Assembly: GCF_000003815.2 (NCBI RefSeq)
Contig: NC_049981.1
Coordinates: 4,376,437 to 4,440,436, forward strand
Direction of reading: 5' to 3'
Length of the DNA: 64,000 nt
From: Branchiostoma floridae
Lineage: Eukaryota; Chordata; Leptocardii; Amphioxiformes; Branchiostomatidae
Below, piece after piece: positions 47,945 through 58,695 of this stretch. Below the pieces are notes generated by a model. The model worked only from the letters and a program-made list of their open reading frames with translations, had not been told where the DNA came from and made no database searches. Made by a program: the position numbers and the translations under genes. Numbering within the stretch: position 1 is the first letter of the stretch; every line of letters starts with the position of its first letter.

Positions 47945-49286
47945 AAATAGAATTCCACGAACACATACCTTTGTCAAATAAACCAGGTTTGTTATGCAGA
48001 ATGATGTCTGTAGACAAATGCGTTACTCATTTCATTTTCTTTATAATTATATGCTTGGAGTTGGTTTATAAAATTTTGGCATTGATTATGCAAATTAGAT
48101 CCCAAGTTACAATCAATTGATATCAAATTGTAGCAAGCATTACTTAAGCTATTAGCATACCAAAAATCATGATGATCCTTTGATCCATTCTTGACTTATT
48201 CTCTTTTAATGTCTTTAAATACACCTCTTACTCTCTTCCCTTTCTCAGTTACATATGTGACAACTTTCATTGATGAAAGTACTATAATGGAATACAGTGG
48301 ATTTATGAACATTTCCTAATCAATTATGCAAATTAGCTGTTAATTTGCAAAATAAGTCTCACATTATATAAGTCTTCACTTAGGCTATCTACATGCCAAA
48401 AATCATGACGATCCGTCAACACGTTCATATTTTCTCATTAATTATGCAAATGAGATCATCATTTGTATGATAAATATGTATTGACATTTCTCTCTTTCTC
48501 AGCTACATATGTGACAAGTTTTAAAGTCCTATCATGGAATGTAGTGAATTTATAAATATCCTCATTAATTATGTAAATTAGCTGTTGATTAGCATAATTG
48601 GTATCTCATTATGTAGGTCTTCACTTACGCTACCTACATACCAAAAAGCATGATGATCCGCCAAAATGTTCATATTTTCTCATTAATTATGCAAATGAGG
48701 CCATCATTTGCATAATTGATATCTATCAACATTTCTCTCATTCCCAGCTACATATGTGACAAGTTTGAAAGTCCTATCATGGAATGCAGTGGTTTTATTA
48801 ATTTTCCTAATTGATTATGCAAATTAGCTGTTGATTTGCATAATAGTATACCATTATGTAAGTCATCACTCATTCTATGTACATACCAAAAATCATGACG
48901 ATTCGTCAACACGTTGTAGAGTTATTCTCGTCCAAAGTTTGAAAGGAAACCGGCGCCTGCAGTTCCAAAAAAGCTGCTAGGGGGCCCAAACTCCCAGCAC
49001 TTATTCTCTGCCTCAAGGGCTATCTACCACTCGAAAATCATGATCACAGCATGTCCAGAACAGGAGATATCAAAAATTGAGGTTCTGCTGCAGTACCTTA
49101 GCAAGCCGCTAGGGGGCCCATTATCGAACTTGACCTTCTTTTTCCCGACCCCTACCCACCTACCAAATATAATCGGGATACATCAAAGGCTTCTCGAGTT
49201 ATGCTGTTAACACACACACACACAGACACACACACAGACTCACAAGCCTAAAACATAACCTTAGCCATTCTGGCAAAGGTAAATAG
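47945..49286 (-). mobile_element. 1.33-kb repeat, left copy (inverted relative to 50876-52207)
   Basis: Bounded by AAATAG at 47945 and 49281 (possible 6-bp target duplication). Ends carry TACCTTTGTCA and TGGCAAAGGTA. The interior has three modules of about 245-253 bp marked by AGCTACATATGTGACAAGTT and ATTAATTATGCAAATTAGCT, then AGCTGCTAGGGGGCCCAAAC and an (AC)n tract. Confidence 0.85.
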
Positions 49287-50030
49287 ACTTATTTAAGTGT
49301 GCTGAAACCATGCGTAATGTTGACGTATTTTCCTTCTTTACGGATCTATACACCACTTATACGTGTTCGTAAAATACATGTAAAATTCACGTAAAGAAAC
49401 ACGACTGATTAGGTTACATTTACAAACGCTGAAATCTTACGTAAAGGCCAGATGTATGTTTCCGATAGACTTAATAGATCTTAAAATCTGCTAAAATATT
49501 TCTCCGCCTTTAAGGGCTTTACACGTATCTCTGAAACTTTGCTTAAATAGTTGTTTTTGTGCTGTGGGAACCACTGAAAGGTACAGTTTCCATTGTCACA
49601 GGCAACTACCATGTTTCGCCTCTTGGTAGAGACACCATTTATCATCTAAAGATGTGGCAGTCTTTCTCTGTTCATCTATTACGTTTTGCTCTTGTGCCAC
49701 AACCGATGCTGATAAAGTACCAGTGCTAGCAATGCTTGTTATAGTTGTAAATGTAAGCACAGAAGAAAGTTGAGATACATCGTCTATCTAACTGCATAAA
49801 AAGTACTATCTGTACACAGTTGAAAATAGAATTCCTTTGATTGATGAATATTAAGCAGTCAACAATAAAATGGCACTCGTCTTCAGCCTTATCTAAACTA
49901 CAATATCGACTAATTATTTGGCTTTGCTGTAAAGGAATGTGACTATGCCTAACTAAGGAGTTGTGTCAACTAGTGCGGAGTTGTGTTATTTCTACATTAT
50001 AACCATGGGTAAAACGCGTCCCCAATTGCA
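49287..50030. other. Spacer downstream of gene C
   Basis: AT-rich; no element or gene recognised. Confidence 0.4.
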
Positions 50031-50032
50031 AG

Positions 50033-50200
50033 TCTTCCGTACCGAAAAAGAAGGACACAATGTTCTCTCCAGTCTATGACAACAACACATCCTTTCCTTG
50101 GTACAGACACGTCCCAGGGACACACTAAACTGTCCTCTTCCCCTGCTATTGTCTGTACGAATTCTCCATCCTAGTGAACATCTGTAACCTACTGTTATTC
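50033..50200 (-). pseudogene. Decayed duplicate of the gene C terminal exon
   Basis: CCGTACCGAAAAAGAAGGAC ACAATGTTCTCTCCAGTCTA aligns with 50236-50400. A one-base deletion in the NGEGGF segment and the resulting stops break the frame, and the stop codon of the real exon is mutated. Confidence 0.85.
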
Positions 50201-50233
50201 TTCATTCATGGGAAAAAACTTGTCCTGAAGTTT

Positions 50234-50524
50234 TCAGTACCGAAAAAGAAAGACACAATGTTCTCTCCAGTCTATGGCAACAACACTTCCTTTCCGTGGT
50301 ACTGACACGTCCCAGGGACACACTAACCCGTCCTCTTCCCCCGCTATGGTCTGTACGAATCCTCCTTCCCCGTTGAACATCTGTACCCGGCTGTTACTCC
50401 AGTCAGCTACGATGATGTTTCCCCGCTCGTCCACACACAGGCCGTGCGGTCCGTTCAGCGGGCCTCTCCCCAACCCAGGCTCTAGACTCAACTCCTGCAG
50501 TCTTTGGCCACGCTCGTTGTAGAC
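50234..50524 (-). CDS. Gene C exon 3 (terminal NHL blades)
   Basis: Acceptor GTTCTTTCCAG, phase 0. VYNERGQRLQELSLEPGLGR, PHGLCVDERGNIIVADWSNS RVQMF, IDWREHCVFLFRY, stop. The best NHL match in the window. Tail-to-tail with gene B. Confidence 0.9.
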   Translation of the reverse strand, partial: VYNERGQRLQELSLEPGLGRGPLNGPHGLCVDERGNIIVADWSNSRVQMFNGEGGFVQTIAGEEDGLVCPWDVSVPRKGSVVAIDWREHCVFLFRY

Positions 50525-53500
50525 CTGGAAAGAACAAAATCCGGTAATGTCAATGTTATTTAAATCTATGTCCCTCTCTCACCGACCCTTTCTCTCTCTC
50601 TGTCTGTCTTTCTCTTTCCCCTTTTTTCTCTCTATCTGTCTCTCTCTCTCTCTCTGCCTCTGTCTATCTCTCTCCGTCTTTATTTGTCTCTTTGTCTCTC
50701 TTCCCCCTCTCTCGCTCTTATACACACACGTTCAAATGCAAACACGACATAGATGAAAGCAACATACAAAGATTCAAAAGACGCTCACATAGACACACAG
50801 ATATTGACGCACACAGAGATACAAACACAAACGTACATGTGTTATGTATTGTATTGTATCATATATTATGTAATTACCTTTGCCAGAATGGCTAAGGTTA
50901 TGTTTTGGGCTTGTGAGTCTGTGTGTCTGTGTGTCTGTCTGTTAACAGCATAACTCAAGAAGTCTTGGATGGATCCCGATAATATTTGGTAGGTGGGTAG
51001 GGGTCGGGAAAACGAAGGTCAAGTTCGATAATGGGCCCCCTAGCGGCTTGCTAAGGTACTGCAGCAGAACCTCAATTTTTGATATCTCGTGTTCTGGACA
51101 TGCTGTGATCATGATTTTTGAGTGGTAGATAGCCCTCGAGGCAGAGAGTAAGTGCTGTGAGTTTGGGCCCCCTAGCGGCTTTTTTCGAACTGCAGGCGCC
51201 GGTTTCCTTTCAAACTTTGGATGAGAATAACTCTACAACGTGTTGACGGATCGTCATGATTTTTGGTATGTAGATAGAATGAGTGATGACTTACATAATG
51301 GTATACTAATTATGCAAATCAGCAGCTAATTTGCATAATTAATGAGGAAAAATTATAAATCCACTACATTCCATGATAGGACTTTCAAACTTGTCACATA
51401 TGTAGCTGGGAAGGAGAGAAATGTCGACAGATATCAATTATGCAAATGATGACCTCATTTGCATAATTAATGAGAAAATATGAACATGTTGACGGATCAT
51501 CATGTTTTTTTGTATGTAGGTAGCGTAAGTGAAGACCTACATAATGAGATAACAATTATGCAAATCAACAGCTAATTTGCATAATTAATGAGGATATTTT
51601 ATAAATTCACTACATTCCATGATAGGGCTTTAAAACTTGTCACATATGTAGCTGAGAAAGAGAGAAATGTCAGTACATATTTATCATGCAAATGATGATC
51701 TCATTTGCATAATTAATGAGAAAATATTAACGTGTTGACGGATCGTCATGATTTTCGGCATGTAGATAGCCTAAATGAAGACTTATATAATGTGATACTT
51801 ATTATGCAAGTTAACAGCTAATTTGCATAATTGATTAGGAAAAGTTCATAAATCCACTGCATTCCATTATAGTACTTTCATCAAAGTTGTCACATAAGTA
51901 ACTGAGAAAGAGGGAAGAGAGTAAGAGGTGTATTTAAAGACTTTGAAAGAGAATAAGTCAAGAATGGATCAAAGGATCATCATGATTTTTGGTATGCTGA
52001 TAGCTTAAGTAATGCTTGATACAATTTGATATCAATTAATTGTAAATTGGGATCTAATTTGCATAATAAATGCCGAAATTTTATAAACCAACTCCAAGCA
52101 TTTAATTATAAAGAAAATGAAATGAGTAACGCATTTGTCTACAGACATCATTCTACATAACAAACCTGGTTTATTTGGCAAAGGTATGTGTTCGTGGAAC
52201 TCTAGTTGTATTTGAATTTGTTTATTGTAACTGTCGCGTTCTGGCGGCCCTTCTTCGGAGTAAACAACAACAACTCGACGTGCTCGAACGGGCGGTGGCC
52301 CCGTTCGGAGAAGGGTGTTCTAGAACCGCCAGAACGCGACCAGCAATGTGATTCAAAATAAAGTCAGTCTTGTCTTGATCGTCGTACAAGTGTGACGTGT
52401 GTCTGTGTGTGTCTCTGTCTTTGTGTCCTCCCTCCAACATTGGTGGCCAGTACGGATGCCACTTTCGAGCGGCCAGACCCGTGATGAAACACCATCCTAG
52501 GCCCTCTGCCCGCTACCGTGTCGCCCGACTCGCCCGGAGACCATCGGCCAACCGCCTGATCACCCGACAACGTCTACCATGTGTCCAGCCGTCTCCGCTC
52601 GCTGACGACAGAGCCCGACTCCGCTGACCGCGACCCTGACGCCGTCCGTCACTGACCGCGTGTACCAGAGTCTCCTGTAGACCATGCCGCAGTCTTCATG
52701 GCCCGACCCAACTCGGATTTCACACCAAGGACCCGCTCCTGGACGCTGTCCGCCTCGACCAAAGCCAACCTTGAACTTTTGAGAATGAGCACCGGCGCAA
52801 ACTTCTGCTGAGACCTGAACGAACTGAAAAAGGACCTCGACTTGCTCCAGGAAGGCCATTGAACTGTCATGCCGCAAGATCTAGGCCTACGAACTTGAAA
52901 TGTACTACAGCACGATTTCCTGTCCATAATGTGTTATGTATTTTGTCTGGGAGAGTATTGTGATATTGAGTATTGTAGTGTTTACCTAGGAAGAACTAGA
53001 GCCTGCGGGACGACACTTCTAGGTAGAAGACTACTTTGCCCCTTGTCAGAACCTGCGAGGTTGCTGATTGTCAAGGAAATATTGTCACGATGATTGAATT
53101 TTGTATATTGAAACTATTTGAACTGACGCTTACCAAGTGTACTAGTAGAATCAATGACATTATTGATGCCTGCGGGGCGACTACTGCTAGTAAGACTATC
53201 CTGACCACACTGAGGGTGTGCCCACATGTATTGTTTGTGTTTTAAGATAGCGTTCTCTATGCCTTGACCGTAAGCCTGCGGGATAACGTTGATGCCTTGT
53301 TGAACCTATGCTGTGCTGTATTCTGAATTTTGACTTTGTGATGCTTCCTAAGGAGCACTGACGTCTGCAGGACGTCTCTCCTAGGAAGATCAATGGTTGT
53401 ATGATGCTCGCCTTAGGAGATAGAATGATTGCGTACGGGCCGACCCTATTCCTAAGTGCTTTTACTAGATGTGGAAAATGCGTGTACTTGCCTAGCTAGA

Positions 53501-54165
53501 TGTGGAAACTGTGTGTACTTGCCTAGCTAGATGTGGAAACTGTGTGTACTTGCCTATCTAGCTGTGGAAACTGTGTGTACTTGCCTAGCTAGATGTGGAA
53601 AGCATATATTTGTAGCTACATAGAACGACTGCCTGCGGGCCGACCCTATGGAATGTTTTGATATGCCTTGAAGTACTTCGAAGTGGTGAGTCCACAGAAA
53701 TATTTGTAGTATTGAAAGCGACACCTATAACTAGCTTAGACTTGATTTTAAAAGATATATGATTAGATTTGGTGAGATAACTAGCAGGTGAGGACACCTG
53801 CTAACTTGAGGGGGGAGGAATGTTATGTATTGTATTGTATCATATATTATATAATTGTATTTGAATTTGTTTATTGTAACTGTCGCGTATCTGTCTAGTG
53901 TATTTGTATTTTCGTTCTTTTTATCGTTGTGAGCCCGGAAAGATTAGTTTTATTTGAGGCTAACTCGAAGTCAAAACAAAGTTTCGCTGCAGTACTTAGG
54001 TCACACACTAGCAGTGGTGGTGAAATTGACCTTGACCTTTGTCAAGGTCGATTTCACCACAAAGACGGTCACGCTCATACATATGCACACACACACACAT
54101 ACACGCACACACACACACACACACATGCACACAAACACACACGCACATACACACACACACGCACG

Positions 54166-54226
<61 letters not shown>

Positions 54227-56700
54227 ATACACATACCTGCACGGTTTTATGAAGAGACAGCAGGATGTTGTTGTTCCTATGATCCACACACACACGCTTG
54301 TAGGTCTGTACCGCCGTGTCGAACTCGGACTGGGTGTCACCGCTCGTTGCTAGGATACAGACCTTCCCGGTCAGAGCTGCTGCGATCCTGTGATAAGGAC
54401 AATATCGCTATTATAATGACACTAAGATCATGTTAACTTGAAGATTTTCATACACCTAATAATAGTTCCTTAATCAAATTGATATGATTTTGAAACAGTC
54501 ACAACCGTTTCAGACTTTTGATTATCATAACCTTACAAAGTGTCACCGGTGAAATACTGTCTGAAACGTCAGACCGTTAATTTCAAAAACCATGTACAGT
54601 TGCTTGATAAACTATTATTGGCATATTGTATGGTGTGGATATCTAACGTATGTTTCGGTATATGAAAAATCGTATGTTTGGGAGTGAAAAATGTTTAAGG
54701 CAGCAGCTAGTTTGTTACTCAATAATGCCGGATATAAAGGTGCACTCTAACTGCAGTTGAGTCTTTTTTCCTCCGTCACTGCAGGGTTCGAAACATAATC
54801 AAAGAATTTCAGAAATAGAGAACGAAGCCATCTCAAATTTTTCCCTGAACAGAGACGGTGGGCACCATAGACTTCCTGCAACGTATGATCCATTGCTTAC
54901 TGAGTCACGTGTTCTGTCTGCATAACGTGGCGTCACGACAGCAGTGGATTGTTTATTCTTTGACAAAGACTGATGCTGTTCAGTCGAAAATTTCGGTGAG
55001 TCCAATTTTTGTGTTGAAATTTACAGTTAAACTTGTTCTATAGGAACAAATTTCCTTACTTTTTGTGCATTTTGTCGTCGTTTATGCTTACTTTAACGTA
55101 TTACGCAATATCTACATCTTTAAAAAATCGGAGAAAATAACAAAACAGTGACGCAGTGAACGAACCCCGCAGTGACGCAAAGTTTACGCAATTGCAATGA
55201 GACTGCACCTTTAGTTATAACGGTTGGCCAATGCAAGTAGGGATTGGAATATACTATATTAGGTGAAAAACGAAAGACTTGGTAGATGGGATTTTTTTCC
55301 TATACTGGGACACTAAAAAGACATACCTGCCGTCCTGAAATCCTGAGGCATCAATAATAGGATCTCGACCCGAACCGACGGTCAGAGCTCTTCTAGCAAC
55401 CTGTCGCCCTTCTTTGGTGTATTTCAAAAACACGTTTGTATAAGTCGTGTCCACGCCTATAGCTCCTTTGCACAAGCTGCCCACGAACGTAACATGCCTT
55501 CCGTCAGAAAACAACCCGCAACCGTTTATGTTCAGGTTGTCCCCGAAGTTCAGCATAAATTCGCTAACCTGCTCCCCCTTTAACGTGAAGACTTGGACTC
55601 GCCCGCCGCCCGCTCGGTCGATGACGTAGACCTGATCTGAAGCGGTGGTGACACACAACGGTTCAGAAAACTGTCCCTTCTTTGTCCCGCTGGTCCCAAA
55701 ACGGGACTTCCAAGACGTGAACGTTCTAGAAGGCGCTGAGAGCACGTCTTGCCGTGGAGAGTTGGCTTCTTTGTCTTTCTTGACCTCAATACGTCCAAGT
55801 GTGAAAACAGACCCTTCAAAATCACTGGCCACGAACTCTATAATAGGTGGCTTGGGGGCGTGACGTTGCAAATTGAAGTCAAGTTGAGATTTCGTAACGT
55901 CATAGTTATGTCTTCCGTTGCCATGGCTACTCTTTAAGTGTGACGTCAAGTCTTCAATCTCATTTTTTACGTTTTGCTCCTGCCTCTTGAAGACATGTCT
56001 TACTTGTTCTGTCAGAGTCTTGGCACTTTCTTCGACTTTCCTAATAGCTTCTTCCTTCAGTCTAAGGATCTGCTCCTCAATTTCCGTCTTTTTGCCTTCC
56101 GCAAGACGTCTGCTTTCTTCCAAGGCGTCCAGTCTCTTTAAGACTCTTTCTACCATCTTCGGAGGAGTCTTGTAAGCTTCTACCTGCTTGGCTTGTGAGA
56201 CATCTACAGGTGTGCCACAGGTGCGGTTATTGCGGACACTGTTCATACCTTCTCCGCCCACAGTCTCACCGCACTCTCTATACAGTAGCCTTGAGGGTCC
56301 ACTTCCGGTTTTTCCTGGTACTGAACAATAGCGCCGCTCACCGTTCGTTATGGCTACAGGCACACCTTTCTCAGGTGGGCCTGTCTCACCTTCCTGACCA
56401 ATCTTTTGTCGGCAGGTGAGATAACAATCTTCTACCTGTCCTCCGTGACACTTTTGTTCAACGACCTTCTCGTCATTAGGTATACACACGCCCCGCACGG
56501 GTAAACCGGAAACGCCTTTCACTTTTACCTGTTGACGCCAGGTGGGACAAGAAAATCTAACCTTTCCCTGAGGACGTCCGTCAGCACGTTGTTTGTCATA
56601 GTGGTTTGGTATCGCCTCAGATGACTTTTTGGTCAACAAAACCGCCGTCAACAAAACCGCCGTCCACAAAACCGCAGTCTCTGTGTCCACTGTCAGCCAT
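50234..56700 (-). CDS. Gene C: coiled-coil/NHL-repeat protein (TRIM-NHL-like without visible RING)
   Basis: Three exons: 56690-55327, 54387-54237 and 50524-50234 (phases 2 then 0; stop TGA 50236-50234). Order: Cys-rich region with two related segments (CPTWRQQVKVKGVSGLP; CRQKIGQEGETGPPEKG), a coiled coil (VLKRLDALEESRRLAEGKK to EIEDLTSHLK), then beta-propeller segments (GTKKGQFSEPLCVTTASDQV YVID; NGPHGLCVDERGNIIVADW). NHL propellers bind RNA or protein in TRIM2/3/71-type factors. No RING or B-box Cys/His pattern is visible, so ubiquitin ligase activity cannot be assumed. The start is unclear: the long frame has no ATG before residue 149, while an ATG at 56700-56698 is out of frame. Confidence 0.78.
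50560..50725. repeat. CT-rich low-complexity tract
   Basis: TCTCTCTGTCTGTCTTTCTC type sequence in the gene C intron. Confidence 0.9.
50840..52439 (+). mobile_element. 5' LTR of a non-autonomous LTR element, interrupted
   Basis: Starts TGTTATGTATTGTATTGTAT, identical to 53821, and ends CCTCCAACA. The next bases (TGGTGGCCAGTACGG at 52441) look like a tRNA primer-binding site. Split by the 50876-52207 insertion. Contains a hairpin CGCGTTCTGGCGG ... CCGCCAGAACGCG (52238-52338). Confidence 0.75.
50876..52207 (+). mobile_element. 1.33-kb repeat, right copy, nested in the LTR
   Basis: Reverse complement of 47945-49286 along its whole length. The LTR sequence that it interrupts is contiguous at 53856-53870, which fixes the insertion limits; flanks TAATT/TAGTT may be a degraded 5-bp target duplication. 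Same three AGCTACATATGTGACAAGTT modules. Confidence 0.85.
52440..53820 (+). mobile_element. Internal region of LTR element (no pol seen)
   Basis: From the putative PBS to a purine tract GAGGGGGGAGGAA at 53808-53820 just before the 3' LTR. No gag or pol motif in any frame. Carries repeated CCTGCGGG(G/C)CGAC-type motifs about every 100-150 bp and, at 53465-53600, four copies of a 32-bp unit with CTAGATGTGGAAACTGTGTG. Confidence 0.7.
53821..53887 (+). mobile_element. 3' LTR fragment
   Basis: TGTTATG through GTAACTGTCGCG matches the 5' LTR, then stops at the LTR hairpin point. The rest is lost. Confidence 0.75.
54016..54060. repeat. 45-bp hairpin
   Basis: GTGGTGAAATTGACCTTGAC, 4-5 bases, GTCAAGGTCGATTTCACCAC: almost perfect inverted repeat, related to the AAATTGACTTTGACCTTCG phrase of the 1.33-kb family. 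Confidence 0.85.
54080..54233. repeat. (CA)n microsatellite
   Basis: About 150 bp of CA with occasional T and G. Directly follows (on the gene C strand) the donor of gene C exon 2. Confidence 0.95.
54237..54387 (-). CDS. Gene C exon 2
   Basis: 151 nt, acceptor CCTTATCACAG, donor GTATGT. ALTGKVCILATSGDTQSEFD TAVQTYKRVCVDHRNNNILL continues the propeller. Phase 2 in, phase 0 out. Directly abuts the (CA)n tract in the next intron. Confidence 0.85.
54734..55214. mobile_element. Family 1 MITE with nested half of the 37.4-kb MITE
   Basis: Outer ends TAAAGGTGCACTCTAACTGC AG and GCAATGAGACTGCACCTTTA. Inside, 54850-55045 matches 37530-37735 (CCATTGCTTACTGAGTCACG TG, CGACAGCAGTGGATTGTT, CAGTCGAAAATTTC). 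Confidence 0.7.
55327..56690 (-). CDS. Gene C exon 1 (Cys-rich, coiled coil, first NHL blades)
   Basis: Long open frame from about 56770 to the donor GTATGT at 55326-55325 (phase 2). The first stretch is a 15-bp tandem (GGCGGTTTTGTTGAC) that reads AVLLT in this frame and GGFVD in the frame of the upstream ATG; a one-base slip there would fuse the two. An intronic acceptor inside the region (CACCTGGCGTCAACAG) is another option. Confidence 0.8.
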
Positions 56701-56770
56701 GACGCGTGTACGGTAAACTCAATAGCCTGAACTTTACCCTCAGACGTGGTCGTCCCATTGAGCTGTCAAT

Positions 56771-58290
56771 CATTTAACTCGCACGGGTCAAGAGCGTGCT
56801 GCTGTGTACACACACGCACGCTGAAGTGTCGTCGCCATGGTAACAGGGGGTATCGTTTACAGGGCGCTGTTGGGAAAAGGAAGCTTACCTGTGTGTTGCA
56901 AATATAAAGTAGCAAAGGTGCGGAGGCAAAATGCAGGTGTGGCAAAATGTAAATAAACTGCAAAGAAGTCGGCATGATTAAATGCCACTCCTTTGACAGG
57001 CTTTATGCCTCAAATACTGTGTAACTGAACTTATCTTCTTTACATGTGAAGTATTGTCCTGGGATATATAAAGAATGCTTCATACACTATTCAGGTTGTT
57101 TTTGATGTTTGAAAAGCGGTAGATTTTAGGGATGTAGAGGATCACTTTTTATTTCGTACAAGGAACAGTGGTCAACAGCACATTTTTCTCTCTAGATAGT
57201 TATCATTATATTGATATATGATTCTTTGTTTGAAGTAGTTACCTTTTTGTTTGAATTGGTGAAGTTCATTCCAAATCGGTAACAAGTATCCGAACACCCT
57301 ATTTGAGCCTTCGGTGAATTTTTCTAAGTTGACGCTTTACAAATCTCGCATAGCGGTCCGTAGTGGTACTGCAAATTTGTCTCGGACATTGTTCTTGTAT
57401 AAAGTACAAAGGTCCAAGAAAGAAAATATCTTGCATCAATCTCTCCTTCTTTACTTGTGTATTTCAATAATTATAGATAAATAGATAGATAAATGGATGG
57501 ATGATGGATTGATGGATTATTAGATGGTTGGATGGATTGACGGACGGATCGGCGGAAGAATGGATATGGACGGATGAATAATATTAGAAAGTAATATATT
57601 AAAAATATAACCTTTTGTCCCTGACATCAGACAAACCAAAGAGACGAAAGCAGAACACCAAAAAGCAGTTATTTCACCATACAACTGGGATATGATTTTC
57701 CAAAATCATATCCAGCTATTTGGGTACTTTTTAGATATGACAAAGATGTCTAATCTTCATCGACTTCTAGTTATGCATAACACTGTTCTTGTTTTTTTGT
57801 TTGTAGTACCGATGACCGCACGGTTTTAGACTGCTCTGTTGTATAAAAACAAACACACCGTACCGAGCTCCGCACGGCAGGTGTTAACGGTTTATTTACC
57901 GAAGGAAACTGACGACATCCAAAAATACACCGGACAGGTTTCAACGGCAGGTGGACAAACTAGTCAAGTTATCCATGCAGCCAGCTTTGTATGGTCTAGC
58001 TCCAGAAAGAAAAGGAGTTCTTTGGGGCGTAAAAATACAAAACTCTCGCTTCATTTGTCTGAAGTTTTTGTTTTATATCGCAACATAGGTAAGGATAGAT
58101 ACGGATTTTTTCTTTGCTTTCGGACAGATGAGGACAAAATAGCACTGCTCTTAATTTAGTAACTTGTATTTATAGTGTCATACTTCACTGAACATGAACA
58201 GCCGAAGACGATAATATAACGTCCGTGGAACAATTATAGACGAAAAAGGGAAACACAACAACAAGATAGGAAAGACTCAGATTGACTGAA
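56771..58290. other. Spacer between gene C and gene D
   Basis: Upstream region of gene C, then a GATG/ATAG simple tract at 57470-57570 and a palindrome GGATATGATTTTCCAAAATC ATATCC at 57687-57713. 58105-58185 is a dispersed repeat shared with 23365-23450 (GGACAGA(T/C)GAGGACAA, GCACTGC). No gene recognised. Confidence 0.5.
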
Positions 58291-58293
58291 CCG

Positions 58294-58299
58294 TTTATT
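58294..58299 (-). terminator. Poly(A) signal for gene D
   Basis: AATAAA on the minus strand, 128 bp after the gene D stop codon. Confidence 0.55.
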
Positions 58300-58426
58300 T
58301 TCATCAAAGTTCCCTCTATAGCCATGTTTAGTTTAAGTTAACAGAGTGTAATTCATCTATGCGACCACTACAAGTCATCAGGTTACAAGTTGGACTCTTT
58401 CGACCAAACCGAGTAACTTTAACATC

Positions 58427-58695
58427 TCATGCACAGGCCATCCAGTGGACATAGGCAGCGTACAGCTGTGAACTGGCCCAGGTGCCGATTCGCACCGTCA
58501 GACTGGTTGTGGAGACGGACACCACGGTTGCTTTGGCGCGGGTGTGGCCAGGAAAATGGTCCAGTGACGTCAAGCCCACAGTCACCACGGGGGTTGTCCG
58601 GAAGGCCCTGCTGAACGTGGCGGTCAGGTCGAGGTGGCGATCACCATCACCGGACGTGAAGACGTCATCTGGTGTTTCAAAGACACCGCTTTCGC
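58427..58695 (-). CDS. Gene D H-type lectin exon
   Basis: 269 nt, acceptor CTATATTAG. About 88 residues, the normal size of this domain, with the conserved WxxxxLxxAxVxW end (WASSQLYAAYVHW) and a final MACA. Confidence 0.88.

Noticed and set aside
53929-54436. Open frames rich in Thr-His or Val-Cys
   Set aside because: Products of the (CA)n tract; only the spliced gene C exon at 54387-54237 is supported.
57839-58159. Plus-strand open frame of 106 codons
   Set aside because: Its 3' part is the dispersed repeat shared with 23365-23450; no domain.
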